DNA from: an uncultured Enterobacteriaceae bacterium
GTDB taxonomy: Bacteria; Pseudomonadota; Gammaproteobacteria; Enterobacterales; Enterobacteriaceae
NCBI GenBank assembly: GCA_936920625.1
Contig: CAKZHC010000038.1
Coordinates: 1-64,000, forward strand
DNA length: 64,000 nt
Direction: 5' to 3'
In this document: piece after piece, positions 8,443-18,364 of the stretch
How the letters are laid out: each line of letters starts with the position of its first letter
How positions within the stretch are numbered: the stretch's first letter is position 1
The notes under the pieces: model-generated
The model's input: the letters and a program-made list of their open reading frames with translations, nothing else
Told to the model about the DNA's origin: nothing
The model's database searches: none
Program-made: the position numbers and the translations under genes

Positions 8443-8943
8443 ATGGAAATATCACAACTAACTGCCCGCCGTCCTCATCTGTTACGTGCATTTTATAGCT
8501 GGCTGCTGGAGAATCAGCTTACGCCATATCTGGTAGCCGATATCAATGTGCCCGGCATCCGGGTACCGCTGGAGTACGCTCAGGATGGGCAGATCATTTT
8601 GAACATTGCGCCCGGCGCGGTTGGTAATCTGGATTTAGGTAATGATGAAGTCAGATTCAACGCCCGTTTTAAGGGGGTGCCTCGTCAGGTTATCGTGCCG
8701 ATGGCAGCTGTGCTGGCAGTCTACTCCCGTGAAAATGGTGTTGGTACAATGTTTGAAGCTGAAGCTGCTTATGATGATTCATCTGCGACAAAACAGGCTG
8801 ATGTCAGGGATGATAAGCACGAAACCGTGATGACAGTAGTGGACGGAGACCGCCCGGATAATAGTGCGGCAGGCAATGATCATAATCCGGATGATGACCC
8901 GCCACCGCGTGGGGGGCGTCCTGCTCTGCGAGTGGTGAAATAA
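8443..8943 (+). CDS. sspB: ClpXP adaptor SspB
   Basis: SspB binds ssrA tags and delivers stalled-translation products to ClpXP. The 166-residue product (E. coli 165) has the tag-binding domain (about 1-110; QLTARRPHLLRAFYSWLLEN at the start). A long acidic linker follows, and then the C-terminal ClpX-docking motif RPALRVVK, which is intact. It follows sspA directly. Confidence 0.97.
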   Translation: MEISQLTARRPHLLRAFYSWLLENQLTPYLVADINVPGIRVPLEYAQDGQIILNIAPGAVGNLDLGNDEVRFNARFKGVPRQVIVPMAAVLAVYSRENGVGTMFEAEAAYDDSSATKQADVRDDKHETVMTVVDGDRPDNSAAGNDHNPDDDPPPRGGRPALRVVK

Positions 8944-9106
8944 TTAGTGCTCCGGTGCTGCTGACTGCTATTCAGAAGGTCAAATAAGGATGATGTAATG
9001 GCTCTGATCCACCTTTAACCAGCATAAATCTCACTAGTATCACTGGCCTGAGTCTTCGCAGCCCGGTACTATTGCACGAACAGCAAGTTTTCAGCTTTCC
9101 CTCCCG

Positions 9107-10525
9107 CTATACATTGAGGTAATTAATAATGCCCTGCGCTGCGCTGCGGCCTTCAGCAATAGCAGTAACAACCAGATCAGAGCCACGAACGGCATCTCCT
9201 CCAGCAAAGATCTTTGGATTAGTCGTCTGGAAGGGGTGAATATCGTTTTCCCTGGCAACAATACGTCCCTGCCTGTCGAGTTCAACATTGAAAGGTGTGA
9301 GCCAGCCCATTTCGTGAGGCCGGAAGCCAAAAGCCAGGATGACGGCATCGGCTGGTAACAGATGTTCAGAGCCTTCAATAATTACGGCATTCTGGCGACC
9401 GCTGGCATCAGCAGAACCTAAATTGGTGCGTACCATTGTTACACCGCAGACATGCCCCTCATTGTTGACTTCCACTGACAGCGGTTGCACGTTGAACTGA
9501 AACTCTGCTCCCTCTTCGTACGCATTAGTTACCTCACGACGGGAACCGGGCATATTTTTTTCATCGCGACGGTAGGCGCATGTTACATGACTGGCGCCCT
9601 GACGAATCAATGTCCGGACACAATCCATTGCAGTATCACCACCACCCAGAACCACTACCCGTTTGCCTTTCATATCTACAAACGGCATTTCAGCACTGTA
9701 GTTGAAGTTCATCAGGTGGTTAGTATTGGCTATAAGAAAGGGTAACGCTTCGAAAACTCCTGTTGCCGTCTCGTTTTTAAGTTCTCCTCGTAATGGCTGA
9801 TAAGTCCCCGGGCCAAGGAATACGGCATCATAGTTATCGAGAAGGCAGTCAAGCTGCACATCCCGGCCGACCTCTGTGTTTAGCCGGAACTCAATACCCA
9901 TTGCGGAAAAAATAGCCCGGCGACGTATCATTACCTCTTTCTCTAATTTAAAAGAGGGTATGCCAAAAGTAAGTAGCCCGCCGATTTCTGGATGGCGATC
10001 AAACACCACAGCCTGTACGCCAGCACGAGCCAGCACATCTGCGCAGGCGAGTCCGGCAGGACCAGCGCCGACAATCGCAACACGTTTTCCTGAAGATATG
10101 ACGTGAGACATGTCAGGTTTCCAGCCCATTTCGAACGCTTTATCATTGATATAGCGCTCGATACTGCCAATAGTCACTGCACCAAATTCTTCATGTAGCG
10201 TACAGGCACCTTCACACAGGCGGTCCTGAGGACATACCCGCCCACAGACCTCGGGCAGACTGTTAGTCTGGTGGGAAAGCTCGGCAGCTTCGAGGATGCG
10301 TCCTTCATTAGCCAGTTTTAGCCAGTTCGGTATGTAATTGTGGACAGGGCACTTCCACTCGCAGTAGGGATTGCCGCATGAGAGGCAGCGATCGGCCTGG
10401 TTTTTTGCCTGGCTTTCCGAAAACGGCTGATAGATTTCGATGAATTCAGTTTTCCGAATCTTCAGCGTTTTTTTGGACGGATCAACCCGTTGCAGGTCGA
10501 TAAACTGGTATACATTCTCACTCAT
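9107..10525 (-). CDS. gltD: Glutamate synthase, small (beta) subunit
   Basis: GltD passes electrons from NADPH through FAD and Fe-S centres to GltB. The 472 residues equal the E. coli length. N-terminal cysteine clusters (CLSCGNPYCEWKCP and CGRVCPQDRLCEGAC) provide 4Fe-4S ligands. Two dinucleotide folds follow: GAGPAGLACADVLARAG for FAD and GGGDTAMDCVRTLIRQG for NADPH. The C-terminal FAD motif FAGGDAVRGSDLVVTAIAEG is present. The ATG at 10525 with AAGGA upstream matches the family start MSENVYQFIDL. It lies 13 bp downstream of gltB. Confidence 0.98.
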   Translation of the reverse strand: MSENVYQFIDLQRVDPSKKTLKIRKTEFIEIYQPFSESQAKNQADRCLSCGNPYCEWKCPVHNYIPNWLKLANEGRILEAAELSHQTNSLPEVCGRVCPQDRLCEGACTLHEEFGAVTIGSIERYINDKAFEMGWKPDMSHVISSGKRVAIVGAGPAGLACADVLARAGVQAVVFDRHPEIGGLLTFGIPSFKLEKEVMIRRRAIFSAMGIEFRLNTEVGRDVQLDCLLDNYDAVFLGPGTYQPLRGELKNETATGVFEALPFLIANTNHLMNFNYSAEMPFVDMKGKRVVVLGGGDTAMDCVRTLIRQGASHVTCAYRRDEKNMPGSRREVTNAYEEGAEFQFNVQPLSVEVNNEGHVCGVTMVRTNLGSADASGRQNAVIIEGSEHLLPADAVILAFGFRPHEMGWLTPFNVELDRQGRIVARENDIHPFQTTNPKIFAGGDAVRGSDLVVTAIAEGRSAAQGIINYLNV

Positions 10526-10538
10526 AATATATCCTTTC

Positions 10539-13500
10539 TTACTGTGCCTGTACCCGTAGCTCGGCGGTGGAACGGCTGCGATGGCCAAGTAGTGCTTTCA
10601 CGTCACTCGATCTTGGCTTGACCAAAGCGAATTTGTCAGAAAACACTGACCAGTTTGCCAGGATCTCTTCGCCACGGCTTGAGCCGGTGTGCTGGACATG
10701 TTCCGTAATCAGGCCGCGTAAATGTTCCTGATGAATTGCGAACTGATCAACGTTCAGTACTTCTATCAGTTCAGGATTAACACGTTTACGAAATTCACCC
10801 TCTTCATCCAGAACATAGGCGAAGCCTCCGGTCATTCCTGCGCCAAAGTTGATGCCGGTCCGGCCCAGCACGCAAACAACACCACCTGTCATATATTCAC
10901 AACCATTGTCGCCAATGCCTTCCACTACGGTAATCGCTCCCGAATTACGCACGGCAAAACGCTCTCCAGCCCGGCCCGCAGCAAACAGCTTGCCCCCAGT
11001 TGCGCCATACAGGCAGGTATTGCCAGCGATGGCGGCCTCATGACTGCGAAATGCAGACCCTGGAGGCGGACGGATAGCCAGCATGCCACCGGCCATGCCT
11101 TTGCCGACATAATCGTTGGCATCTCCCGTTAGTATCAGCTCAATACCACCCACGTTCCAGACCCCAAAACTCTGACCAGCCGTGCCGTTAAAGTGCACCT
11201 GAACAGGAGAGGCAGCCATCCCCTGATCGCCATAAATACGGGCTACAGCGCCAGAGAGCATGGCTCCCACTGAACGGTCAGTGTTGCGAATATCGAACCA
11301 GAGGGTTTTAGCTTTTCCCGCCTCAACGAATGGCATCGCCTCATCCAGCAGCAACCGGTTTAATACCCCTGTATCATAGGTTGGGTTATTTTCAGTGCAG
11401 TAGAGTTCTTTGCCCGAAAGGGGTTCGGCCTTTTCAAGTAAGACTGCGATATCCAGATGTTGTTGCCTGGGTGTGCAGCCTGGCAGTACAGTTAGCAGAT
11501 CAGTGCGGCCAATCAGATCAATGAGTCGACGGACACCCAGCTGGGCCATAATTTCCCGGATTTCACGGGCAATGAACTGGAAATAGTTAACAACGCGTTC
11601 AGGTAAGCCATGAAAATGATTTTTACGCAGCTTTTCGTCTTGGGTGGCTACGCCTGTCGCACAGTTGTTGAGGTGGCAGATTCGCAAATATTTACAGCCG
11701 ATTGCGACCATTGGGCCAGTGCCAAAACCAAAGCTTTCAGCACCCAGAATAGCGGCTTTAACAATGTCCAGCCCTGTTTTTAAGCCTCCATCGACTTGCA
11801 AACGTATTTTATGACGCAGGCCATTAGCAACCAGCGCCTGTTGTGTTTCAACCAGCCCCAGTTCCCACGGGCAACCTGCGTATTTTACTGAGCTTAGTGG
11901 ACTTGCGCCTGTTCCACCATCATAACCGGCAATAGTAATCATATCGGCATACGCTTTAGCTACTCCAGTGGCAATGGTGCCAACGCCAGGCGCAGAGACC
12001 AGTTTTACCGAAATCTTAGCACGAGAATTGACCTGTTTGAGGTCAAAAATTAGCTGTGCTAAATCTTCAATAGAGTAGATATCGTGATGCGGCGGGGGGG
12101 AGATCAGCGTTATGCCGGGTACTGAATAACGTAGTCTGGCTATATAGGGCGTTACTTTATCACCAGGAAGCTGACCACCTTCACCCGGTTTTGCTCCCTG
12201 AGCAATTTTAATCTGGATCACCTCGGCGTTGACAAGATATGCCGGGGTGACGCCAAAACGGCCTGATGCAACCTGCTTAATACGCGATACGCTATCGGTG
12301 CCGTAACGGGCAGGGTCTTCACCCCCTTCACCAGAATTGGAATAGCCACCGAGGCTGTTCATTGCTTTTGCTAATGATTCATGTGCTTCAGGGCTAAGGG
12401 CGCCGATTGACATGGCGGCGGTATCAAAACGTTTGAACATTTCGCTTGCGGGCTCAACTTCATCCTGAGGAATGCTCTTGCTACAGGTGAGTGTCAGCAG
12501 ATCACGTAGCGTAGTGACGGGACGCTGATTTACCAGCCCGGCATAGCGCTGATAGTCACTGTATTCGCCACTCTGCACCGCTTTTTGTAGCGATGTAACG
12601 ACATCCGGGTTATAGGCATGATACTCACCGCCATGGATATATTTAAGTAATCCCCCCTGAGCCAGCGGATAATGCGGAAACCAGGCGTGTTTGGACATCG
12701 TAATCAAATCGTGCTCAAAATCAGTAAAACGTGCCCCCCCGATACGGCTGGTGACACCTTTAAAGCAAAAGTTCACTACATCAGCATTCAGACCTACGGC
12801 TTCGAACAACTTCGAACAGCGATAGGATGCGACAGTCGATATGCCCATTTTGGACATGATTTTGTAGAGTCCTTTGTTTATGCCATTACGATAATTGACA
12901 ACGATGTCACGATACGTTTTTGCAATCGCGCCGCTTTCGGTGATTTTTGCCAGTGTTTCATAAGCCAGATAGGGGTAAATTGCTGTAGCGCCAAAGCCAA
13001 GCAGCACGGCGAAATGGTGTGGATCACGAGCGCTGGCTGTTTCAACAATAATGTTGGTGTCGCATCTTAGATTTTTTTCAACCAGGCGAGCATGCACAGC
13101 ACCTACTATCATTGGTGCGGGTACAGGTAATTTTTCCGGGCTGATATGGCGATCTGAGAGTATTAGCAGAACTGTTCCCTCTTCCGCCATACGCTCAGCG
13201 GTATCGCAGAGTTGATGAATTGCCCTCTCGAGTGATTGGGTTTCAGGCGTAAAAGTGCAATCCAGATTACTGGCCCGGTAGTACTTCTCTTCTAGTGTGG
13301 AGAGTTGACAGAAGTCGGAATAGAGCAGGACAGGCGAGCTAAAACTCACACGGTGTGCCTGGCCTTCGGCCTCGCTGAAAACATTCATCTCACGCCCAAT
13401 GTTTGTAGAGAGGGACATAACGTGTTTTTCGCGGAGCGGATCAGTCGGCGGGTTAGTGGCTTGGGCGAATTGCTGGCGAAAATAATCATAGATAACGCGT

Positions 13501-15002
13501 GGCTGACTGGAGAGCACAGCAAAAGGCGTGTCATCACCCATGGAACCCACAGCTTCCTGGCCATTTTCGCCTAGCACACGGATGATAGTATCAATCTCTT
13601 CACTGCTATAGCCGAATTGTTTATGGAAGCTTGCCAGAAGATTATCATTGAACTCACGCCTGCCTGTGTAATCATCTGGCAGTTGTTCAAAAGGCACCAG
13701 GCGCTGAACGTTTTTCTCCATCCAGGCCCTGTAGGGATGGCGGCTCTTGAGATCATTATCTGTCTCATGAGAGTGTAATATGTGGCCGTGCCGTGTATCG
13801 ATAACCAGCAACTCACCGGGGCCAACACGTCCTTTTTCAATGACTTCGTCGGGCTGATAATCCCAGATACCAATTTCAGAGGCACAGGTAATAAGCTTGT
13901 CTTTGGTGATGACATAGCGTGTCGGGCGTAAGCCATTGCGGTCCACATTACAGGCTGCAAAACGACCGTCAGACATCACAATACCCGCAGGACCATCCCA
14001 TGGTTCCATGTGCATTGAGTTAAAGTCAAAAAATGCACGCAGATCTGGGTCCATGTCTGGATTGTTCTGCCATGCGGGGGGGACCAGAAGGCGCATAGCA
14101 CGGATCAGATCCATACCTCCCATCAGGAAGAGTTCCAGCATGTTATCCATGGAGCTGGAGTCAGAGCCATTCTCGTTAACAAAAGGTGCCGCAGTCTGGA
14201 GATCAGGAATAAGAGGCGTATTGAGTTTATAAGCGCGTGCTCGTGCCCACTGGCGGTTGCTGGTAATAGTGTTTATCTCACCATTATGAGCCATGTAGCG
14301 AAAGGGCTGTGCCAGATGCCAGCGGGGCACTGTGTTAGTAGAGAAGCGCTGGTGAAAAAGGCAGATTGCAGATTCCAAACGCAAATCTGCCAGATCGAGA
14401 TAGAAGCGCGGCAGATCAGCAGGCATACACAGACCCTTATAGATGATGACCTGGGTCGATAAGCTGCATATATAAAATGCCTTGTCGCCGAGCGCGTCAA
14501 TGCGTTTTTCTATGCGGCGGCGGGCCATGAATAGCCGGCGTTCCATATCGTGTGATTGCCAGCCTGCCGGGGCGTTAATGAATAGCTGTTCAATACGTGG
14601 TGATGACGAGAGCGCAATGTCACCCAGGATATCTTCATTTGTTGGTACCTCACGCCAGCCTACAATTGAGAGTGTCTCGTGCAGCACTTCCTGTTCGACG
14701 ATAAGACGAGTTGTTTCAGCCTGTTCATGCTCCCGGCTAAAAAATACCATTCCGACAGCATAATTTTTCGCTAGGTGCCAGCCCTTCTCCTCTGCAACCA
14801 TCTGAAAAAACCGGCCGGGTTTTTGCAACAGTAGGCCGCAGCCATCACCAGTCTTGCCATCAGCGAGGATTGCGCCCCTATGCTGCATGCGAGCCAGAGC
14901 ATGAATAGCGGTACGTACCACTTTGTGGCTTGACTCGCCCTCAATATGGGCAATAAGGCCAAAACCACAATTATCCTTTTCAATGGATTTATCATATAAC
15001 AT
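10539..15002 (-). CDS. gltB: Glutamate synthase, large (alpha) subunit
   Basis: With GltD this converts glutamine plus 2-oxoglutarate into two glutamates. The 1487-residue protein starts MLYDKSIEKDN and then Cys12, the nucleophile exposed after removal of the short propeptide. The class II amidotransferase domain covers about 1-400. The central and FMN-binding synthase domains follow, with the 3Fe-4S cysteines in CKYLRICHLNNC, and then the C-terminal beta-helix domain. No frameshift is visible over 4.4 kb. Retaining an intact gltBD in an eroding genome suggests that ammonia assimilation matters to this organism. Confidence 0.98.
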   Translation of the reverse strand: MLYDKSIEKDNCGFGLIAHIEGESSHKVVRTAIHALARMQHRGAILADGKTGDGCGLLLQKPGRFFQMVAEEKGWHLAKNYAVGMVFFSREHEQAETTRLIVEQEVLHETLSIVGWREVPTNEDILGDIALSSSPRIEQLFINAPAGWQSHDMERRLFMARRRIEKRIDALGDKAFYICSLSTQVIIYKGLCMPADLPRFYLDLADLRLESAICLFHQRFSTNTVPRWHLAQPFRYMAHNGEINTITSNRQWARARAYKLNTPLIPDLQTAAPFVNENGSDSSSMDNMLELFLMGGMDLIRAMRLLVPPAWQNNPDMDPDLRAFFDFNSMHMEPWDGPAGIVMSDGRFAACNVDRNGLRPTRYVITKDKLITCASEIGIWDYQPDEVIEKGRVGPGELLVIDTRHGHILHSHETDNDLKSRHPYRAWMEKNVQRLVPFEQLPDDYTGRREFNDNLLASFHKQFGYSSEEIDTIIRVLGENGQEAVGSMGDDTPFAVLSSQPRVIYDYFRQQFAQATNPPTDPLREKHVMSLSTNIGREMNVFSEAEGQAHRVSFSSPVLLYSDFCQLSTLEEKYYRASNLDCTFTPETQSLERAIHQLCDTAERMAEEGTVLLILSDRHISPEKLPVPAPMIVGAVHARLVEKNLRCDTNIIVETASARDPHHFAVLLGFGATAIYPYLAYETLAKITESGAIAKTYRDIVVNYRNGINKGLYKIMSKMGISTVASYRCSKLFEAVGLNADVVNFCFKGVTSRIGGARFTDFEHDLITMSKHAWFPHYPLAQGGLLKYIHGGEYHAYNPDVVTSLQKAVQSGEYSDYQRYAGLVNQRPVTTLRDLLTLTCSKSIPQDEVEPASEMFKRFDTAAMSIGALSPEAHESLAKAMNSLGGYSNSGEGGEDPARYGTDSVSRIKQVASGRFGVTPAYLVNAEVIQIKIAQGAKPGEGGQLPGDKVTPYIARLRYSVPGITLISPPPHHDIYSIEDLAQLIFDLKQVNSRAKISVKLVSAPGVGTIATGVAKAYADMITIAGYDGGTGASPLSSVKYAGCPWELGLVETQQALVANGLRHKIRLQVDGGLKTGLDIVKAAILGAESFGFGTGPMVAIGCKYLRICHLNNCATGVATQDEKLRKNHFHGLPERVVNYFQFIAREIREIMAQLGVRRLIDLIGRTDLLTVLPGCTPRQQHLDIAVLLEKAEPLSGKELYCTENNPTYDTGVLNRLLLDEAMPFVEAGKAKTLWFDIRNTDRSVGAMLSGAVARIYGDQGMAASPVQVHFNGTAGQSFGVWNVGGIELILTGDANDYVGKGMAGGMLAIRPPPGSAFRSHEAAIAGNTCLYGATGGKLFAAGRAGERFAVRNSGAITVVEGIGDNGCEYMTGGVVCVLGRTGINFGAGMTGGFAYVLDEEGEFRKRVNPELIEVLNVDQFAIHQEHLRGLITEHVQHTGSSRGEEILANWSVFSDKFALVKPRSSDVKALLGHRSRSTAELRVQAQ

Positions 15003-15838
15003 TCCAGTCAGCCTCCCCAGGCGCTCTGTGAACTCCCAATTTCGATTTCAACCGGGCACCAGAGAGTGGCGGAAGGGAACACACTTCACTCCTTTGCTGT
15101 GCTCTCTGGTTATCCGCATCGTTCAGACAAGTTATTACAAACTTGCTTCTGAGGTAATATTAACGACTGCATAAAATATATTAACAGGGCCGGAGAGTCA
15201 TCTGAAGGCTCTCGGCGATTTGTCAACTTATAGACAAAGTGCTTTCTGGTCAAACTGGCTGTTCCAGTCTGACATTTGCTGCCATCTTTTATATTGCTGC
15301 AATAGAAGGAATTACCCGATTTGCCTGGTATTAGTCTACAGATTATACTAAACCATGGCTTGGGCAGACAGACTTCTCATTAAATGGTCTGTCGATTTCT
15401 TTACTATGCTGCTGGTACAGATTCCAGCGATGTAATATGCGGAAATATAAGGTTAAATAGAAATATATACTCCGGATTTTAGCTTTCAGGCCTGACAAGC
15501 GATAAACATCATAACCTGCCGATGGATACATTCACTATCCTGTTATTAATAACTTTCAATGCTGGGCACCCGAAATAAATTTTTGGGAAGACATTAGTAG
15601 CAAGCTAAATCGAGATTTGATATGCAAACTCGGATGTCGAAAGGTCACCGAAATCTGATGTTATCTTAACGAACCATATCATCAACGAGAATTTTCCTGT
15701 TAGTTAAAGACAGTTTCCTGTTTGACCAAACTTTTTAATGAAAGAGTGTGTATGTACTAGCTGATCCGGCACTGAAATCGGTGGGGGTTGATAATAATAT
15801 TAGTTATGCTTAACAGGCTATTACGTTAGGAAGAATGT
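15003..15838. other. 836-bp gltB-arcB gap; yhcC missing
   Basis: In E. coli this divergent interval contains yhcC, a radical-SAM protein gene. I find no reading frame or relic of it here. The gltB-proximal part holds a 9-bp inverted repeat, ACCAGAGAG (15058-15066) and CTCTCTGGT (15102-15110), around a 35-nt loop. It is located where the gltB 5' leader should be. The rest is A+T-rich and presumably holds the gltB and arcB promoters. Confidence 0.6.
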
Positions 15839-18364
15839 ATGAAAAAAATTCGTTTACTGGCGCAATACCACGTTGATCTGATGGTTAAGCTTGGTCTGGT
15901 ACGCTTCTCATTACTATTGGCCTTGGTGCTGGTGATATTGGCGATCGTTGTGCAGCTGGCCGTAACGCTGCTACTGAGCGGACATGCTGAGAACAGCGAC
16001 ATATTTCGCCCCGTTTTTTTTGGTTTACTAATAACACCCTGGGTCGTCTATTTTTTCAGTGTGGTGGTTGGGCAACTCAGGGAATCCAAACAACGTCTGG
16101 CAAGACTGTTGGATAAAATGGAAGAGCTGCGCCAGCACGATATGAAACTTAATCAGCAAATGGAGAAGACGATTGCCCGCCTGAACCACGAAATAGCCGA
16201 TCGCATTAATTCAGAACAGGCACGTTTACTGGCGGTTGATAAGCTGAAAGAGGAGATGAAGCAGCGAGAGCGGACACAGGTTGAACTTGAACAACAATCC
16301 TCTTTTTTGCGCTCTTTTCTCGATGCGTCGCCTGATTTGGTATTTTATCGCAATATCGATCAGCAATTTTCTGGCTGCAATCGGGCAATGGAGCTACTCA
16401 CTGGCAAAAGCGAGAAACAGCTTATTGGGCTTACACCTGAGGAGGTTTTTGATCGTGAGGCGGCAAACAAGGTATTAGAAACTGACGAAAAAGTTTTTCG
16501 TTACAATGTCTCCCTGACCTATGAACAGTGGCTGGAATATCCTGACGGGCGCAAAGCCTGCTTCGAAATCCGTAAAGTCCCCTATTATGATCGCGTGGGT
16601 AAACGCAGTGGTTTAATGGGCTTTGGGAGAGATGTCACTGAGCGTAAACGCTATCAGGATGCCCTTGAAAATGCCAGCCGCGAGAAAACAACCTTTATCT
16701 CCACCATTAGCCATGAGTTACGTACCCCACTAAATGGTATCGTGGGCTTAAGTCGTATTTTGCTGGATTCTGCCCTGAATCCTGAACAGCTCAGTTATCT
16801 TAAAACCATTCATGTATCAGCTATTACGCTTGGGAATATTTTTAATGATATTAATGAGATGGAGAAGATAGAACGTCATAAGGTACAGATTGATATTCAG
16901 CCTGTTGATTTGACTGATTTTCTTACAGAAGTGAAAAATCTGTCAGGGCTGCTGGTACAGCCCAAAGGACTGCAATTTGTTTTGCTCCCCATACAACCGC
17001 TCCCCGACAAAATTATGACCGATGGCACCCGCCTGCGGCAGATATTATGGAACCTTATCTCTAATGCAGTGAAGTTCACTCAGAAAGGCAAAATTATTGT
17101 AAGAGTTGCTCACCAGGATCAGCAGACGTTGCGTATCGAGGTTGAAGATTCCGGGATAGGAATTCCACAAAAGGAGCAAAGTAAAATTTTTGCTATGTAT
17201 TATCAGGTTGAGGATAAGCATGGCGGAAAATCAGCAACAGGAACTGGAATTGGTCTCGCAATCTCAAAACGACTGGCACAGAGCATGGGCGGTGATATCA
17301 GTGTGAGCAGTACACCGGGCAATGGTGCTACCTTCACAGTGACAATTCAGGCCCTTTCGGCAGCAGAGGAAGCCGATAAAAATGAATCTGATAATATGCC
17401 ATTGCCGGTGCTTAATGTACTGCTGGTTGAGGATATTGAGCTTAATGTCATCGTAGCGCGTTCAGTACTGGAAAAACTCGGCAGCAGCGTTGAGGTAGCG
17501 ATGACAGGACAGGAAGCACTGAACATGTTTGATCCTGTCGAGCATGACTTGGTTCTGTTAGATATTCAGCTACCTGACATGACTGGAATGGATGTGGCGC
17601 GAGAAATCCGCCAGCGGTTTTCCGATATCAAGCTTCCTCCGATGATTGCGCTTACTGCTAACGTTCTCAAGGATAAGCAGGAGTATCTGGATGTGGGTAT
17701 GAGCGAAGTTTTGAGTAAGCCACTTGGGGTGCAGGCGCTGGAATCGGTGATTAAAAAATTCTGGGATCATCCCCCCGTATCTCAGTCACAATGTGTCATC
17801 ATTCCTGCATCGTCAACAGATTCTTTTTCAATGTTGCTGGATGTGGACATGCTGAGACAGTATCTCGAATTGGCGGGTTCATCGTTAATCTGGCAGGGCA
17901 TTGATTTGTTCAAGAAAATCATTCCGACGTATCTGGCTGCGTTAGAGTCCGGCATGGCCAGACGTGACCGGGAAAGCATCGCAGAAGAAGGGCATAAAAT
18001 CAAAGGTGCAGCGGGCGCAATAGGTCTGATTCGTCTGCAACAGCGAGCGCAGCAGATCCAGCAAACAGAAATTCCCGGCTGGTGGGATAATGTTCAGGAG
18101 TGGATAGAAGAGCTCAGACTTGAATGGCAGCATGATCTTAGGATTCTTGAAGAGTGGTTATCAAAAGTGGAAAAAAATGACCCCAGCTCAAGCCGGGGTG
18201 CGCGAAAACTGCGCCAACACCAGGGAAATCGATGCACTTGCGCTATCAAATTCTATACTTCAGCCCAAGAACGTAATTGGATTAAACGCTCAGCTACTAC
18301 GTTATCAAATTTTAAAAACGCTGTCAAGAGATTCATTAAAATTTGTGATGAAGAACAACGTTGA
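15839..18364 (+). CDS. arcB: Aerobic respiration sensor kinase ArcB, C-terminally extended
   Basis: ArcB is the tripartite sensor kinase that reads the quinone redox state and phosphorylates ArcA. Two transmembrane segments (about 25-47 and 58-77) and a coiled coil (80-150) lead into a PAS domain. It contains the redox cysteines Cys180 and Cys241. The transmitter His292 (ISHELRTPLNG), receiver Asp575 and HPt His719 (EEGHKIKGAAG) are all present, so the phosphorelay looks functional. The normal end should be near residue 779. Here an A7 tract (18171-18177) places the expected TGA (18178-18180) out of frame, and translation runs 62 residues further through sequence antisense to ArcZ. Adding one A would give VEKK-stop, the expected end. 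I infer an indel in the homopolymer. Confidence 0.93.
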   Translation: MKKIRLLAQYHVDLMVKLGLVRFSLLLALVLVILAIVVQLAVTLLLSGHAENSDIFRPVFFGLLITPWVVYFFSVVVGQLRESKQRLARLLDKMEELRQHDMKLNQQMEKTIARLNHEIADRINSEQARLLAVDKLKEEMKQRERTQVELEQQSSFLRSFLDASPDLVFYRNIDQQFSGCNRAMELLTGKSEKQLIGLTPEEVFDREAANKVLETDEKVFRYNVSLTYEQWLEYPDGRKACFEIRKVPYYDRVGKRSGLMGFGRDVTERKRYQDALENASREKTTFISTISHELRTPLNGIVGLSRILLDSALNPEQLSYLKTIHVSAITLGNIFNDINEMEKIERHKVQIDIQPVDLTDFLTEVKNLSGLLVQPKGLQFVLLPIQPLPDKIMTDGTRLRQILWNLISNAVKFTQKGKIIVRVAHQDQQTLRIEVEDSGIGIPQKEQSKIFAMYYQVEDKHGGKSATGTGIGLAISKRLAQSMGGDISVSSTPGNGATFTVTIQALSAAEEADKNESDNMPLPVLNVLLVEDIELNVIVARSVLEKLGSSVEVAMTGQEALNMFDPVEHDLVLLDIQLPDMTGMDVAREIRQRFSDIKLPPMIALTANVLKDKQEYLDVGMSEVLSKPLGVQALESVIKKFWDHPPVSQSQCVIIPASSTDSFSMLLDVDMLRQYLELAGSSLIWQGIDLFKKIIPTYLAALESGMARRDRESIAEEGHKIKGAAGAIGLIRLQQRAQQIQQTEIPGWWDNVQEWIEELRLEWQHDLRILEEWLSKVEKNDPSSSRGARKLRQHQGNRCTCAIKFYTSAQERNWIKRSATTLSNFKNAVKRFIKICDEEQR
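18171..18290 (-). ncRNA. arcZ: ArcZ small regulatory RNA
   Basis: On the minus strand, 18228 down to 18171 matches the conserved processed 3' half of ArcZ as I remember it. It has the segment TTTCCCTGGTGTTGGCGCAG, then TTTTCGCGCACCCC, a GC-rich hairpin with a G-U pair, GGGTCA and a seven-T tract. This is the part that base-pairs with rpoS and other targets with Hfq. The location, convergent with and overlapping the end of arcB, is also that of ArcZ in E. coli. Upstream of 18228 the sequence diverges, so the 5' end (about 18290) is a guess from the usual ~120-nt length. The terminator T tract is the same homopolymer that shifted the arcB frame. Confidence 0.8.

Noticed and set aside
15175..15838. 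Search for a yhcC relic between gltB and arcB
   Set aside because: Neither strand gave any of the radical-SAM cysteine or glycine motifs; nothing supportable.
18178..18364. ArcB tail as a genuine new C-terminal domain
   Set aside because: The residues follow ArcZ-antisense sequence and show no domain. A one-base homopolymer change is simpler.
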